A stretch of 64,000 nucleotides of DNA, from the NCBI GenBank assembly GCA_009840005.1, contig VXOR01000090.1, positions 46,510 to 110,509 of the forward strand, read 5' to 3'. Made by a program: the position numbers and the translations under genes. Below are positions 25,697-35,700 of this stretch, in pieces; positions within the stretch are counted from its first letter, which is position 1; each line of letters starts with the position of its first letter. A model generated the notes under the pieces. It had not been told where the DNA came from and ran no database searches. It worked only from the letters and a program-made list of their open reading frames with translations. Source of the stretch: Gemmatimonadota bacterium. Lineage in GTDB: Bacteria; Latescibacterota; UBA2968; UBA8231.

Positions 25697-27178
25697 ATGT
25701 TAGACCTTCAGTTCCTCCTCGGCGACGAGGAGATGCAGCAGTTTATAGCCGAGGGCTATCTCACGCTCAAATCCTCGCTTCCTGCCTCTCTCCACCGAGA
25801 CATCTATCAGCGCACCGAAGAGGTCTTTGCCAAGGAGGGCAATCCGGGCAACAACATCCTGCCTCGCATCCCGGCGTTGCAGCAGGTCTTTGACGATCCG
25901 GTCGTACGCGGTGCCCTCGCTTCGGTGGTCGGCCCGGATTACATCATGCACGCCCACCGCCACTGCCATATCAATCGGGCTGGCAGCGAGGGCGGTGGCT
26001 GGCACAAGGACAGCTACTGGGGCTATCACAAGGTGCGTTATCACCGCAATCGCTGGGTGATGATCTTCTACTACCCACAAGACGTCGCCTTGGAAAACGG
26101 CCCCACCGCGGTCATGCCCGGTACGCATTACTACAACGGCCGCGCAGCCGATGAGCAGGATGAGCGGCACTTGCCGGTCCTCGGCAAGGCTGGCACCTGT
26201 ACCTTGGTGCATTTTGACTTGTGGCACCGGGCTATGCCCAACAGCACGGACGCCAATCGCTACATGATGAAGTTCCAATTTACCCGCCTCAGCGAGCCGA
26301 GCCAGCCCAGTTGGAACATCCAAGCTCCGGGATGGCCAGCCAACGGCTCCACGCCCTCTACCAAGCATCGAGTCGTGTGGTCGCGGATATGGGATTGGCA
26401 CGCGGGATCCCCGAGTAGCGGCGAGGCCAGCGGGCAAATTGAGCAACTGAGCGAGTCCCTTAACGGGACGTTGGAACAACGCTTGGCCGCGACCGATGCC
26501 CTCGGCGCGTTGGGGGAAGAGGCTGCGCCTGCGCTGGACGCGCTGCTCGGTGCGCTAGGTGATGAAGCCGAGCCGGTGCGCCTCAACGCGGCGTATGCGC
26601 TGGGTGCAGTGGGTGCGGCAGCAGTAGGCCCGTTGATTGCCGCCTTAGATGACGAGCGGGAACACGTGCGGGAACACGCGGCGTATGCACTGGGTGCAGT
26701 GGGTGCGGCAGCGGTGGACGCTTTGGTTGCTGCCCTCGGCGATGAGCGCGAACACGTGCGGGGTTTTGCCGCGTATGCGCTGGGTGATATGGGGGCAAAC
26801 GCTGGAACCAACGCCGTGGATGCCCTGTGTAAGCTGGCTGACGATCCGGACGCATGGGTGCGGCGCAACGTGGCCGAGGCCCTCGGAACCATTGAGCTGA
26901 ATCCAGACGCGTCTGTGCCCGCGTTGGCCGAGCTGTTGGCGGACGAGGACGAGCAGGTGCGCTTCAACGCGGCGTATGCGCTGGCTCACTTCGGCCCGGC
27001 TGCGGCTGCGGCCACAGACGCGTTGGCCGTGGTCCTCAGCGACGAGAATCGCTACGTCCAAGGGCACAGCACGGCGGCCCTGCAACAGATTGGTACGCCC
27101 GAGGCCCAAGGTGTATTGATGCACCATTTGACCGCGGCGCGCTGGTGCCCCATAACGACCAAGGAGACCACGTTCTGA
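25697..27178 (+). CDS. Phytanoyl-CoA dioxygenase-like protein fused to HEAT repeats
   Basis: A 493-residue fusion. Residues 1 to about 240 are a PhyH-type Fe(II)/2-oxoglutarate oxygenase with the metal triad H103-K-D105 and H177 and a likely 2-oxoglutarate arginine at R188. ENGPTAVMPGTHYYN is the usual PhyH segment. Residues from about 255 to 475 are PBS-lyase-type HEAT repeats of about 31 residues (AAYALGAVGAAAV...DEREHVR), three of them nearly identical at DNA level. The oxygenase probably hydroxylates a small hydrophobic or peptide substrate; the HEAT part would mediate binding. The M20 peptidase gene overlaps its 3' end. Confidence 0.85.
   Translation: MLDLQFLLGDEEMQQFIAEGYLTLKSSLPASLHRDIYQRTEEVFAKEGNPGNNILPRIPALQQVFDDPVVRGALASVVGPDYIMHAHRHCHINRAGSEGGGWHKDSYWGYHKVRYHRNRWVMIFYYPQDVALENGPTAVMPGTHYYNGRAADEQDERHLPVLGKAGTCTLVHFDLWHRAMPNSTDANRYMMKFQFTRLSEPSQPSWNIQAPGWPANGSTPSTKHRVVWSRIWDWHAGSPSSGEASGQIEQLSESLNGTLEQRLAATDALGALGEEAAPALDALLGALGDEAEPVRLNAAYALGAVGAAAVGPLIAALDDEREHVREHAAYALGAVGAAAVDALVAALGDEREHVRGFAAYALGDMGANAGTNAVDALCKLADDPDAWVRRNVAEALGTIELNPDASVPALAELLADEDEQVRFNAAYALAHFGPAAAAATDALAVVLSDENRYVQGHSTAALQQIGTPEAQGVLMHHLTAARWCPITTKETTF
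26580..26790 (+). repeat. 93-bp tandem repeats encoding HEAT units
   Basis: Three consecutive units containing GCGTATGC(A/G)CTGGGTG recur at about 26590, 26683 and 26776. Their near identity indicates recent duplication within the PhyH-HEAT gene. Confidence 0.7.
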
Positions 27179-28452
27179 GCAAATCACGCGTGAAGGCTAG
27201 GGTTCACCAATACATCGGCGAGCATCGAGAAGAGTTGCTCGGCAGCTTGCAGACGCTCGTGCGCGTGGATACCACCAATCCGCCGGGGCGGAACTACCGA
27301 GCGATGACCGATGCGCTCTTGGGGCGCTGTCAGGGTTTGGGCCTACAAGCCAAAGTCCACCGCGTCCCAGACCAAGAGGTGCGCCGCGTGCTCGGCTCGG
27401 ACGAGTTCCCGCGCTACAACTTGATTGCGCGGTGGGATGCCGGTCGGCCGCAGACCGTGCATTTCAATGCCCACTACGACGTGGTGCCCTGCGCCGGGCA
27501 GTGGAAATTCGGCGATCCTTTCGAGCCGGGGCTGGCCGGCGATGCGCTCTACGGCCGCGGCTCCGGGGACATGAAAGGGGCCATCGCCGCGTTGCTGATG
27601 GCCGTGGAGGCGCTCAAGGAAACGGGTGCTGAGCCGGCTTTTAACATCGAGTGTTCGTTCACGGCCGATGAGGAGACCGGCGGCCAATTGGGCGCGGGAT
27701 GGATTGTAAATAAGGGGCTGGTGGACGCCGATTTTGCGGTCGTCTGCGAGGGAGCGGCCGGGACGCAGGTCGGCTGCGGCCACAACGGCGTGCTCTGGTT
27801 AGAGGTCGAGCTGACGGGCAAGGCGGCCCACGCCTCTAGCCCAGACCAAGGAGTCAACGCCTTTGAAGCCATGTCGAGCGTAGTGCAGAAATTGCAAGCC
27901 TACAAGCGAAAACTGAATGCGCCTCAGCGCTGCTACGAGGATTTCGACGGTCGGTCGCGCAACCCCACGCTCAATATCGGCGGCACGTTCTCGGGCGGGG
28001 AGGGCGACAAGGTCAACACCGTGCCTGCCTATGCTCGCTTTTCGCTGGACCGCCGCTTAGTGCCCGGCGAGCAGATCGCAATGGTCGAGCGCGAGCTGCG
28101 GCGCGCTGTGGAGCGGGCCGCTGAGCCGCCCTGCCGAGTGGCAGCGCCTTTGCGGATTGAACCTTGCGTCGTCGATGCCGAGCACGCGCTGCCCCAAGCC
28201 TTTGCACAGGCCGTGCAAGCCGTGCGCCGCCGCACCGCTAGCTACCGGCTCAGTTCTGGCTTTACAGACTTGCACTACTTTGCGGTTGACGGCGGCTTGC
28301 CCGGCATTGGCTATGGCGTAAAGGGGGAGCGCGCGCACGGAGTGGATGAGCGCGTGCGGGTGCGCGACTTGGCGTTGACGGCGCGCACGTACGCCGAGTT
28401 TATGCTGCGCGGCTTGGCTTCGACGGCTCGGCTAAGCTCGCCGAACGCCTGA
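27145..28452 (+). CDS. M20 family metallopeptidase (ArgE/DapE/CPG2-like)
   Basis: The protein has the co-catalytic metal and acid motifs of M20 amidohydrolases: HYDVVP, GRGSGDMKG with the bridging aspartate, ADEETGG with the general base and metal ligand, a lid domain (GKAAHASSPDQGVNA) and a final histidine (ERAHGVDE). It would hydrolyse an N-acyl amino acid or dipeptide in the cytoplasm; the substrate is not predictable. GTG 27145 gives 435 residues and overlaps the upstream gene by 34 nt. However, AAGGAG at 27161-27166 is ideally placed for an in-frame CTG at 27175, which would overlap the upstream TGA as CTGA, so the true start may be CTG. Confidence 0.88.
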   Translation: MPHNDQGDHVLSKSRVKARVHQYIGEHREELLGSLQTLVRVDTTNPPGRNYRAMTDALLGRCQGLGLQAKVHRVPDQEVRRVLGSDEFPRYNLIARWDAGRPQTVHFNAHYDVVPCAGQWKFGDPFEPGLAGDALYGRGSGDMKGAIAALLMAVEALKETGAEPAFNIECSFTADEETGGQLGAGWIVNKGLVDADFAVVCEGAAGTQVGCGHNGVLWLEVELTGKAAHASSPDQGVNAFEAMSSVVQKLQAYKRKLNAPQRCYEDFDGRSRNPTLNIGGTFSGGEGDKVNTVPAYARFSLDRRLVPGEQIAMVERELRRAVERAAEPPCRVAAPLRIEPCVVDAEHALPQAFAQAVQAVRRRTASYRLSSGFTDLHYFAVDGGLPGIGYGVKGERAHGVDERVRVRDLALTARTYAEFMLRGLASTARLSSPNA

Positions 28453-28468
28453 GCTCAGCCGAAGGAGG
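28418..28468. repeat. CTTCGAC...CTGAGCTCAGCCGAAGG dispersed repeat
   Basis: Covers the 3' end of the M20 gene and the gap after it. Its last bases (GAAGGAGG) form the ribosome-binding site of the next gene at 28473. Confidence 0.6.
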
Positions 28469-28472
28469 CCCA

Positions 28473-29213
28473 TTGAGCGAAAACTTACGACGCTTTTTGT
28501 GGACGGCGTACGACCGCTTGGGCGGGCTGGTGGGCTACAACTTGCTGTGGAGCGCGTTGAGTCTGCCTTGGATCATAGGGGCGTACGCGCTTTTGCAAGT
28601 AGGGTTTGGGCTGGGTGGCGTGGGTCTGGTGGGAGCTGCCGTCCTAGCCGGTACCCTGCTGTTGAGCGCACCGGCCACGGCCATGCTCTTTGCCGCTGGG
28701 GCCGCTTGGGCGCGAGACAGAGACTTTGGTCTGCGGGAGTTCTGGGCGGCTGGCCGCGCGCTTTTTTGGCGCGCCCTCGCGTTGGGGTTGCTGATGGTTG
28801 CCGCTGTCGCGTTGGTGCTGGCCAACGTGGTTTTTTACCAGCGAATCGGCGGCTGGCTGGGAGTGTTTTTGGGCGGGCTGATGGTCTGGTTCCTGCTGCT
28901 GGTGGGGATGGTTGCGGTGTATGTTTTTCCAGTGCTGGTCACTCAGGAGGGGTCGGTGTGGTCAACAGTGCGCTACAGCTTTCTCCTGTCGGTTGATAAT
29001 GTAAAGCTCTCGCTGGTTTTTTTGCTGACCGCAGGCTTGGCCCTCGGTCTTGGCGTCGCTTCTGGCTTGGGGTTGTTCTGCGGAGGCTTGGCGGCTTGGG
29101 CCTTGTGGATCAGCGTCGGCTTTCGTGCGCTCTTGCCTAAGTACACGGGCCAGCCGCTGCCCAGTGAAGCCCCGCGTCGGCTGCGCGAACTGATCCGCCC
29201 CTGGGAGGCTTGA
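28473..29213 (+). CDS. Integral membrane protein, YesL/DUF624-like
   Basis: A 246-residue protein with five or six hydrophobic segments and a charged C-terminus. The order (a helix with GGLVGYNLLWSALSLP, a central RDFGLREFWAAGRALFWRALALG and FPVLVTQEGSVWSTVRYSFLLS) resembles DUF624/YesL proteins, often linked to sugar uptake or envelope stress. The resemblance is moderate. TTG 28473 has GAAGGAGG 4 nt upstream, provided by a dispersed repeat. The next gene starts 3 nt after the stop. Confidence 0.65.
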   Translation: MSENLRRFLWTAYDRLGGLVGYNLLWSALSLPWIIGAYALLQVGFGLGGVGLVGAAVLAGTLLLSAPATAMLFAAGAAWARDRDFGLREFWAAGRALFWRALALGLLMVAAVALVLANVVFYQRIGGWLGVFLGGLMVWFLLLVGMVAVYVFPVLVTQEGSVWSTVRYSFLLSVDNVKLSLVFLLTAGLALGLGVASGLGLFCGGLAAWALWISVGFRALLPKYTGQPLPSEAPRRLRELIRPWEA

Positions 29214-29216
29214 ACA

Positions 29217-30779
29217 TTGGACTTGCCCAAACTGGTAATGGGTCGAGAAATGGCTGTGGTCGATCAGCGCACGATCACAGAGGCGGGTATATCTAGCGCC
29301 GAACTCATAGAGCGGGCAGGTGCAGAGGTGATTGCGGCCATTGCGGCGCGCTGGGATGGCTTGGCTGGTTTGCAGGCCGTGGTCCTGTGTGGCAAGGGCA
29401 ACAATGGTGGTGATGGATTTGCTGTAGCTCGGCTCTTGTGCGCTGGTGGTGGCTCGGCGCGCGTCTTCCTCGTGGCAGACCGCGCGGACGTGCAAGGAGC
29501 TGCGGCCGAGCACTTGCGGCGTTGTGAAGAGGAGGGCGGGGCCGTCGAAGTACTCGGCGAGGACTTGGCCCCGCTCGACGCTGCCCTCGGCGACGCCGAC
29601 TTGGTAATAGACGCACTTTTGGGCACCGGATTGCGCGGGGCTTCCCGCCCTGCCATGGCGCGCGTCATCGAGCGCATTGCCCATTGCGAAAGGCCGGTAG
29701 TGGCCGTGGATATTCCCTCGGGGGTCGAGGCCAACACCGGGCAGGTGCACGGCGCGGCCGTGCAAGCCGTGCTGACAGTGACCTTCGGCTTGGTCAAAGT
29801 AGGGCAGCTATTCTATCCTGGCCGGTCGCATTGCGGTGCGCTGCACTTGGCCAATATAGGCTTCCCCGAGTCCATCCTGCGCGATGCAGTTGCCCAAGCT
29901 CTGTTGCTTTCCGCCGAGGGGCTGGGGCCGCTCGTGCCGCGGCGTCGCGGCGACGAGCACAAGGGAAGCTGCGGGACGGTGGCCGTGGTCGCAGGTTCGG
30001 TGGGCATGACCGGGGCGGCCGCGCTGACGGCGGATGCCGCGCTCAGAAGCGGGGCTGGTCGCGTCCATCTAGGGATACCTGCGAGTCTCAACGACATTCT
30101 CGAAGTCAAGCTCTCGGAGGTGATGACCCGGCCGTTGCCCGAAGTGCGCAAGCGGCGCTGTTTGTCGCTGCGGGCCTTGGGCGAGGTCAGCGCTATGTTG
30201 ACGCGGGCCGATGTTTTGGCTTTGGGGCCGGGGTTGGGACGCTATCGAGAGACCGAGGAGTTGGTGAGGCGGCTGGTGTTGCAAACCGAACTGCCTCTCG
30301 TTTTGGATGCAGACGGGCTTAGTGCGTTCGCCGGTCAAGCCGAAGTGCTGAAAGATCGCTCGGCACCGCTGGTTCTCACGCCCCACGTAGGCGAGTTCGC
30401 CCGCTTGAGCGGGTTGGACAAGCAGCGGATTGCCGATGCGCCGATGGCTGTGGCCCGCGACTTTGCCGGCGCATTTGGCGCGACGCTTGTGTTGAAGGGC
30501 GCACCGACTGTCGTAGCGTTGCGCGATGGGCGGGTGGCGGTCAACTCCACGGGCAATCCGGGTATGGCCACGGCCGGATCGGGCGACGTGCTGACCGGGA
30601 TTATCGCCGGGCTGATAGCCCAAGGGCTAGACGCGGAAACCGCGGCCTGCCTCGGGGTCTATGTCCACGGTCGGGCTGGGGATCGGGCGGTCGAGCGGCT
30701 GGGGGAATGGGGGATGCGGGCGGGCGATATAGCCGAAGAAATCGCCTTGGCCATGGTGGATGCAGCGCGGTCTGCTTGA
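29217..30779 (+). CDS. nnr: Bifunctional NAD(P)H-hydrate epimerase / ADP-dependent dehydratase
   Basis: The 520-residue protein repairs hydrated NADH and NADPH. The N-terminal half is the epimerase (YjeF_N) with GKGNNGGDGFAVARLL, DALLGTGLRG and DIPSGVEANTG. The C-terminal half is the dehydratase of ribokinase-like fold with GSVGMTGAAALTADAALRSGAG, ALGPGLGR, LDADGL, LTPHVGEF and GNPGMATAGSGDVLTGIIAG. Length is standard for the fused form. TTG 29217 follows GGGAGG by 8 nt. The stop codon lies inside a TTGACA -35-like box for the next gene. Confidence 0.93.
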   Translation: MDLPKLVMGREMAVVDQRTITEAGISSAELIERAGAEVIAAIAARWDGLAGLQAVVLCGKGNNGGDGFAVARLLCAGGGSARVFLVADRADVQGAAAEHLRRCEEEGGAVEVLGEDLAPLDAALGDADLVIDALLGTGLRGASRPAMARVIERIAHCERPVVAVDIPSGVEANTGQVHGAAVQAVLTVTFGLVKVGQLFYPGRSHCGALHLANIGFPESILRDAVAQALLLSAEGLGPLVPRRRGDEHKGSCGTVAVVAGSVGMTGAAALTADAALRSGAGRVHLGIPASLNDILEVKLSEVMTRPLPEVRKRRCLSLRALGEVSAMLTRADVLALGPGLGRYRETEELVRRLVLQTELPLVLDADGLSAFAGQAEVLKDRSAPLVLTPHVGEFARLSGLDKQRIADAPMAVARDFAGAFGATLVLKGAPTVVALRDGRVAVNSTGNPGMATAGSGDVLTGIIAGLIAQGLDAETAACLGVYVHGRAGDRAVERLGEWGMRAGDIAEEIALAMVDAARSA

Positions 30780-30804
30780 CATGTTTGAAGCGATGCTTTA
30801 ATCT
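30776..30804 (+). promoter_or_regulatory. Candidate promoter before 30874
   Basis: TTGACA (30776-30781), a 17-nt spacer and TAATCT (30799-30804). The -35 box contains the nnr stop codon. The -10 match is weak. Confidence 0.4.
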
Positions 30805-30873
30805 GGAAATGGAAGTGTTGCCGGTGTGGGTGCTGCTTGGCTTTTGCACATTTAAATTTACAGAGTTTGCGCT

Positions 30874-31368
30874 ATGGCCGACGTCAAAGACGCCATTGAA
30901 GAAATGATCGAAGAGTCCTACTTGCTAGGGCTTTCGGAAGAAGAAATTCTCGCCGATTTTAGCCGCTTTATCGATACCTGCTATACCGTTATTCAGGACA
31001 ATGTGAAAAGCCGCGAAGCGCTCAGCCGCTTGGCCGAAAATTTGGCGCGGGAGAAGACCAGTACTCGCAGCGCTGACCAGTTCTCCGATCTGGGCAAGGT
31101 CGCGGCCAAGGACGCCCAGCGGGCCTGCGCTGAAAAAGCCGCGCGCCGCAAGCGCATGGTTCTAAAGGCCATTGCCGACTACGATCCCCATCTAGTCCGC
31201 CTCATCAACGAGCAGCGTTTTCAGGTGGATCTCCAGGAAGAAGTGGCGCGTCCCAAGTTCAAGGTCCGTCAGGGCCACGATTGGGAGCGCTACGGCCAGC
31301 TTTTGCTCCAAGCCGGCTACATCACGGTAATTGCGCTCATCCTGTTCCTCATTTACCTAAAATTTTGA
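30874..31368 (+). CDS. Small tail-anchored protein of unknown function
   Basis: A 164-residue protein not recognised as a known family. The first 140 residues are charged and mainly helical (EEMIEESYLLGLSEEEILADFSRFIDTCYT). The last 18 (AGYITVIALILFLIYLKF) form one membrane segment, so the protein is probably held in the inner membrane by its C-terminus with the bulk in the cytoplasm. It has no clear ribosome site but a candidate promoter just after nnr. Confidence 0.7.
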   Translation: MADVKDAIEEMIEESYLLGLSEEEILADFSRFIDTCYTVIQDNVKSREALSRLAENLAREKTSTRSADQFSDLGKVAAKDAQRACAEKAARRKRMVLKAIADYDPHLVRLINEQRFQVDLQEEVARPKFKVRQGHDWERYGQLLLQAGYITVIALILFLIYLKF

Positions 31369-31533
31369 CCACTTGCATCTGCCCGACAGGGACGAATTTT
31401 AGTGGGCCTTTTGCGATATTATGTCAAGGAGAGATTAAAATTTGGACTGTGGACTGTGCAGATATGGCACTAGCGCAAATCAGTGTAAACCTGTAGCCAA
31501 AATTTGCCCTTATCGAGGTTGCTCGGATTCTTA

Positions 31534-32124
31534 ATGACTACGGATTTACTTCCTGATTTCATCCGCGAGCACTACGAAGTCCACGAGTGGAAACACGCCT
31601 GCGCGATACTGAACGAAGACTTCCCCGAAGAGTGGAACGACATCATTTCGGTCTTGCAGGAGTTTCGTCTTAGAAAAAGCTGGATAATGAAGCCCGGTGG
31701 CGGGAAATCTGCGATTTCGTCTTTTATTGACAATTACTTGTACGAAAGAGACTGGGAAGAAAAGGAATTCTCGACGAGGGTCGTAGTGGACGAAGATATC
31801 CGCGACGCACCAACGCACAAAATAGACTGTTTTCGCAATCGAGTGGCTCTCGAAATAGAATGGAATAACAAGGATCCATTCTACGACCGGGACTTGAATA
31901 ACTTCAGGCTGCTTTTCGATCTTCGCGCCATCAGCGTCGGCGTCATCATAACCCGGTGCGATGAACTCCAAGACCTCTTCAATGCCCTGAACAAAGGACC
32001 GTCTTACGGGGCATCGACGACGCACATGAGCAAGTTACTTCCGCGAATCGAAGGAGGCGGAGGTGGCGGCTGTCCCATCTTAGTGTTTGGTATCTCGAAA
32101 AAGTTGTATGTAGAGGATGAGTAA
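31534..32124 (+). CDS. Type II restriction endonuclease, BglII-like
   Basis: 196 residues from ATG 31534. The block HKIDCFRNRVALEIEWNNKD with DRDLNNFRLLFDLRAISVGVIIT matches the BglII-family endonuclease core. Visible candidate catalytic residues are D98, E107 and E109 (D-x8-E-x-E). It would cut DNA at a short palindrome; the site cannot be read from sequence. The gene is AT-richer than its neighbours. Its TAA stop is directly followed by the ATG of the methyltransferase, as expected for a restriction-modification pair. No controller protein or C-box was seen. Confidence 0.82.
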   Translation: MTTDLLPDFIREHYEVHEWKHACAILNEDFPEEWNDIISVLQEFRLRKSWIMKPGGGKSAISSFIDNYLYERDWEEKEFSTRVVVDEDIRDAPTHKIDCFRNRVALEIEWNNKDPFYDRDLNNFRLLFDLRAISVGVIITRCDELQDLFNALNKGPSYGASTTHMSKLLPRIEGGGGGGCPILVFGISKKLYVEDE

Positions 32125-32772
32125 ATGACCGAAGCCAACGATTTACTCGCCGCGGTAGGCGGTAGGAAATTTTCGACCATTCTCGCCGATCCTCCTTGGC
32201 GATTTCATAATCGAACGGGGAAGATGGCACCCGAGCACCGACGGCTCGCGAGATATTCGACGATGTCGTTTCAGGAGATCGGAGACCTACCGGTAGAATT
32301 AATTGCGACGGAAACCGCGCATTTATACTTGTGGGTGCCAAACGCGCTGCTGCCTTACGGCCTTGAGGTCATGGATAGCTGGGGCTTTAGCTACAAAACG
32401 AATATAGTCTGGTACAAGGTGCGAAAGGACGGCGGGCCAGACCGGCGGGGCGTGGGATTCTACTTTCGCAATGTGACGGAAATGATCCTATTCGGCATCC
32501 GCGGCAAGAATGCCCGAACGCTACAGCCCGGGCGCAGCCAAGAAAACATCATCGTCTCGCAAAAGCGAGAACACAGCCGGAAGCCAGACGAGCAGTACGA
32601 TTTGATTGAGGAGTGTAGCCCGGGTCCCTTCATTGAGTTGTTTGCACGAGGGCCACGGAAAGGTTGGTTCGGATGGGGGGATCAGGCCGACGAGTACGCC
32701 CCCGACTGGGATACATACTCGAATCACTCGCAGACCCACGCGACACCTCCCCACCAGCTTCCCCTGCTTTGA
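32125..32772 (+). CDS. MT-A70 family DNA adenine N6-methyltransferase
   Basis: A 215-residue protein with the catalytic motif DPPW (residues 22-25), TAHLYLWVPNALLP, IVWYKVRKDGG and a C-terminal SAM-binding SPGPFIELFAR...GWGDQAD. This is the MT-A70 layout found in some type II modification enzymes such as M.MunI. It would protect host DNA by adenine methylation at the site cut by the adjacent endonuclease. It starts at the base after the endonuclease stop and ends 20 bp before carB. Confidence 0.88.
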   Translation: MTEANDLLAAVGGRKFSTILADPPWRFHNRTGKMAPEHRRLARYSTMSFQEIGDLPVELIATETAHLYLWVPNALLPYGLEVMDSWGFSYKTNIVWYKVRKDGGPDRRGVGFYFRNVTEMILFGIRGKNARTLQPGRSQENIIVSQKREHSRKPDEQYDLIEECSPGPFIELFARGPRKGWFGWGDQADEYAPDWDTYSNHSQTHATPPHQLPLL

Positions 32773-32792
32773 CCTTGCCTCGCTAGAACTTC

Positions 32793-35700
32793 ATGCCCAA
32801 ACGCACAGATATTGAAAAAATAATGCTCATCGGCTCTGGCCCCATCGTCATTGGCCAAGCCTGCGAGTTTGATTATTCGGGAACGCAAGCCTGTAAGGCG
32901 CTGGCCGAAGAGGGCTACGAAATAGTCTTAGTAAATAGCAATCCGGCCACGATTATGACCGATCCAGAGGTGGCTCACCGGACCTACATCGAGCCGATCA
33001 CGCCGGAGATTTGCGCGCGGATTATCGCCGCGGAAAAGCCGCAGGCCCTCCTGCCGACGCTTGGCGGCCAAACCGCGCTCAATACGGCGGTGGCCTTGGC
33101 CGAAAGCGGAGCCCTCGCCGAGCACAACGTCGAGATGATTGGTGCGCGAATCGACGCCATCAAGATGGCCGAAGACCGCGAACTCTTCAAAGCCGCCATG
33201 GACCGGGCCGGATTGGACATGCCTCGTGGGGCCTTTGTCCACAGCTTTGAAGAGGCCCAAAAGCACCAAGCCGAATTGGGCTTCCCGACGATCATCCGCC
33301 CCGCTTTTACACTCGGCGGCTCTGGCGGCGGCGTGGCGTACAACGCCGAGGAATTCGAGCGGATCGTGCGCCATGGTCTCGACCTAAGCCCGATCGACGA
33401 GGTGCTGATCGAGGAATCAGTGCTCGGGTGGAAGGAATTCGAGCTGGAGGTCATGCGCGATCACCGCGACAACGTGGTCATCATCTGCTCAATTGAAAAC
33501 TTCGACCCCATGGGAATCCACACCGGCGACAGCATCACGGTCGCGCCGGCGCAGACCTTGTCCGACAAGGAATATCAGCACATGCGCGACGCGGCCATCC
33601 GCATCATGCGCGAGATCGGCGTCGATACCGGCGGGTCCAATATCCAGTTCGCGGTCAATCCCACCGACGGCCGCATGGTCGTAATCGAGATGAACCCCCG
33701 GGTCTCGCGCTCTTCGGCGCTGGCGTCCAAGGCAACGGGTTTTCCCATTGCCAAGATCGCCGCCAAACTGGCCGTGGGCTACAGTCTGGACGAAATCCGC
33801 AACGACATCACCCGCGAGACTCCGGCGTCCTTTGAGCCGACCATCGACTATGTGGTGACCAAAATTCCGCGCTTTACCTTTGAGAAGTTTCCCAGCACGC
33901 CAGACGCACTCGACACCCAGATGCGCTCGGTGGGTGAGACCATGGCCATTGGCCGCACCTTTAAGGAGTCCCTGCAAAAGGGTTTGCGCTCGCTAGAGGT
34001 TGGCCGCGCGGGTTTTGGTGCCGACGGCAAGGACTTCAGCACGGCCAAGGTGGGCGACGAGGAACTGCGCGAGAAATTGATGCGTCCCAACTCCCAGCGC
34101 ATGTTCTACCTCAAGCTAGCCATCGCCAAAGGCTACACCCACGACGAACTCTATGGTCTGACGGGCATTGATCCGTGGTTTCTCGATCAACTCTACCAGC
34201 TTTTTGAACTCGAACAGCAACTAGCGCGCGAAGACGTGCTCGCCGATGTCGCCTTGTTGCGCCGCGCCAAGGAGTGGGGATTTAGCGACCGCCAGCTAGC
34301 ACATCTCAATGGCTGCGACGAGGTTAGCGTCCGTCGGCGTCGCCTTGAGTTGGATATTCGCCCGGTGTACAAAACAGTCGATACCTGCGCCGCTGAGTTC
34401 GAGGCCCACACGCCGTACCACTATTCAACGTACGACCGCGAGGACGAAGTACAGCGCTCGACGCGCAAGAAAATTGCCATTCTCGGCGGCGGGCCGAACC
34501 GCATCGGCCAGGGGATCGAGTTCGATTACTGCTGCGTCCACGCGTGTTTCGCGCTGCGCGAAATCGGCTATGAGACCATTATGGTCAACTCCAATCCCGA
34601 GACGGTCAGCACGGATTACGACACGGCCGACAAGCTCTACTTTGAGCCGCTGACAATCGAAGACGTGCTGCACATTGTCGAGCGCGAAGCCCCAGACGGC
34701 GTCATCGTGCAGTTCGGCGGGCAGACTCCGCTGAACTTGGCGGCCGAACTAGAGCGCGAGGGCGTACCCATCATCGGCACCTCACCCAGTAGCATTGACT
34801 TGGCCGAGGATCGCCAGCGCTTTGGCCAGTTGTTGAGGGAGTTGGGCATCCGCCAGCCAGAAAATGGCATGGCCGCCAGTTGTGAAGAAGCGTGCGCGAT
34901 TGCCGAACAGATTGGCTTCCCGGTCTTGGTGCGGCCTTCGTACGTACTGGGCGGGCGGGCCATGGTCGTCGCCTACGATGTCGAGGGCCTTGAAACCTAC
35001 ATCAACGAAGCCATTGAGGTCGCGCCCGAGCGGCCCGTGCTCATCGATCGCTACTTGCAAGGCGCGGAGGAATTCGACGTGGATGCGGTGGCCGACGGGA
35101 CGGACGTGGTAGTAGGCGGGATCATGCAGCACATCGAACACGCTGGGGTGCATTCGGGCGACAGTGCCTGCGCCTTGCCGCCCCACGACACGCCGGCCAA
35201 GCACATCGAAGCCATGCGCGAGCACACCCACGCGCTGGCGCGCGCCCTCGGCGTGGTCGGCCTGATGAACGTGCAATACGCCGTCTATCGAGGCGAGGTC
35301 TATGCGATTGAAGTAAATCCCCGAGCTTCGCGCACCGTGCCGTTTGTCAGCAAGGCCATTGGCCGTCCGCTGGCCAAGATCGCCGCGCTGGCCATGGTGG
35401 GGGTTAGCTTGCGCGAACAGGGCTTTACCGAGGAGATCGTGCCCGCGCATATATCGGTCAAGGAGGCCGTGTTGCCCTTTATAAAATTCCCTGGGGCCGA
35501 TAGCCTGCTGGGGCCGGAGATGAAGTCCACGGGCGAAGTCATGGGCATTGGCCGCGACTTTGGCACGGCCTTCCTCAAGGCGCAGATGGGGGCGGGTTCG
35601 CTGCTGCCGTCGCGCGGCCGGGTCTTTATCAGCGTGGCCGACTGCGATAAAGAGGAGGTTTTGCCGGTGGCACGTCGGCTGCGTGCGGCCGGGTTTGAGC

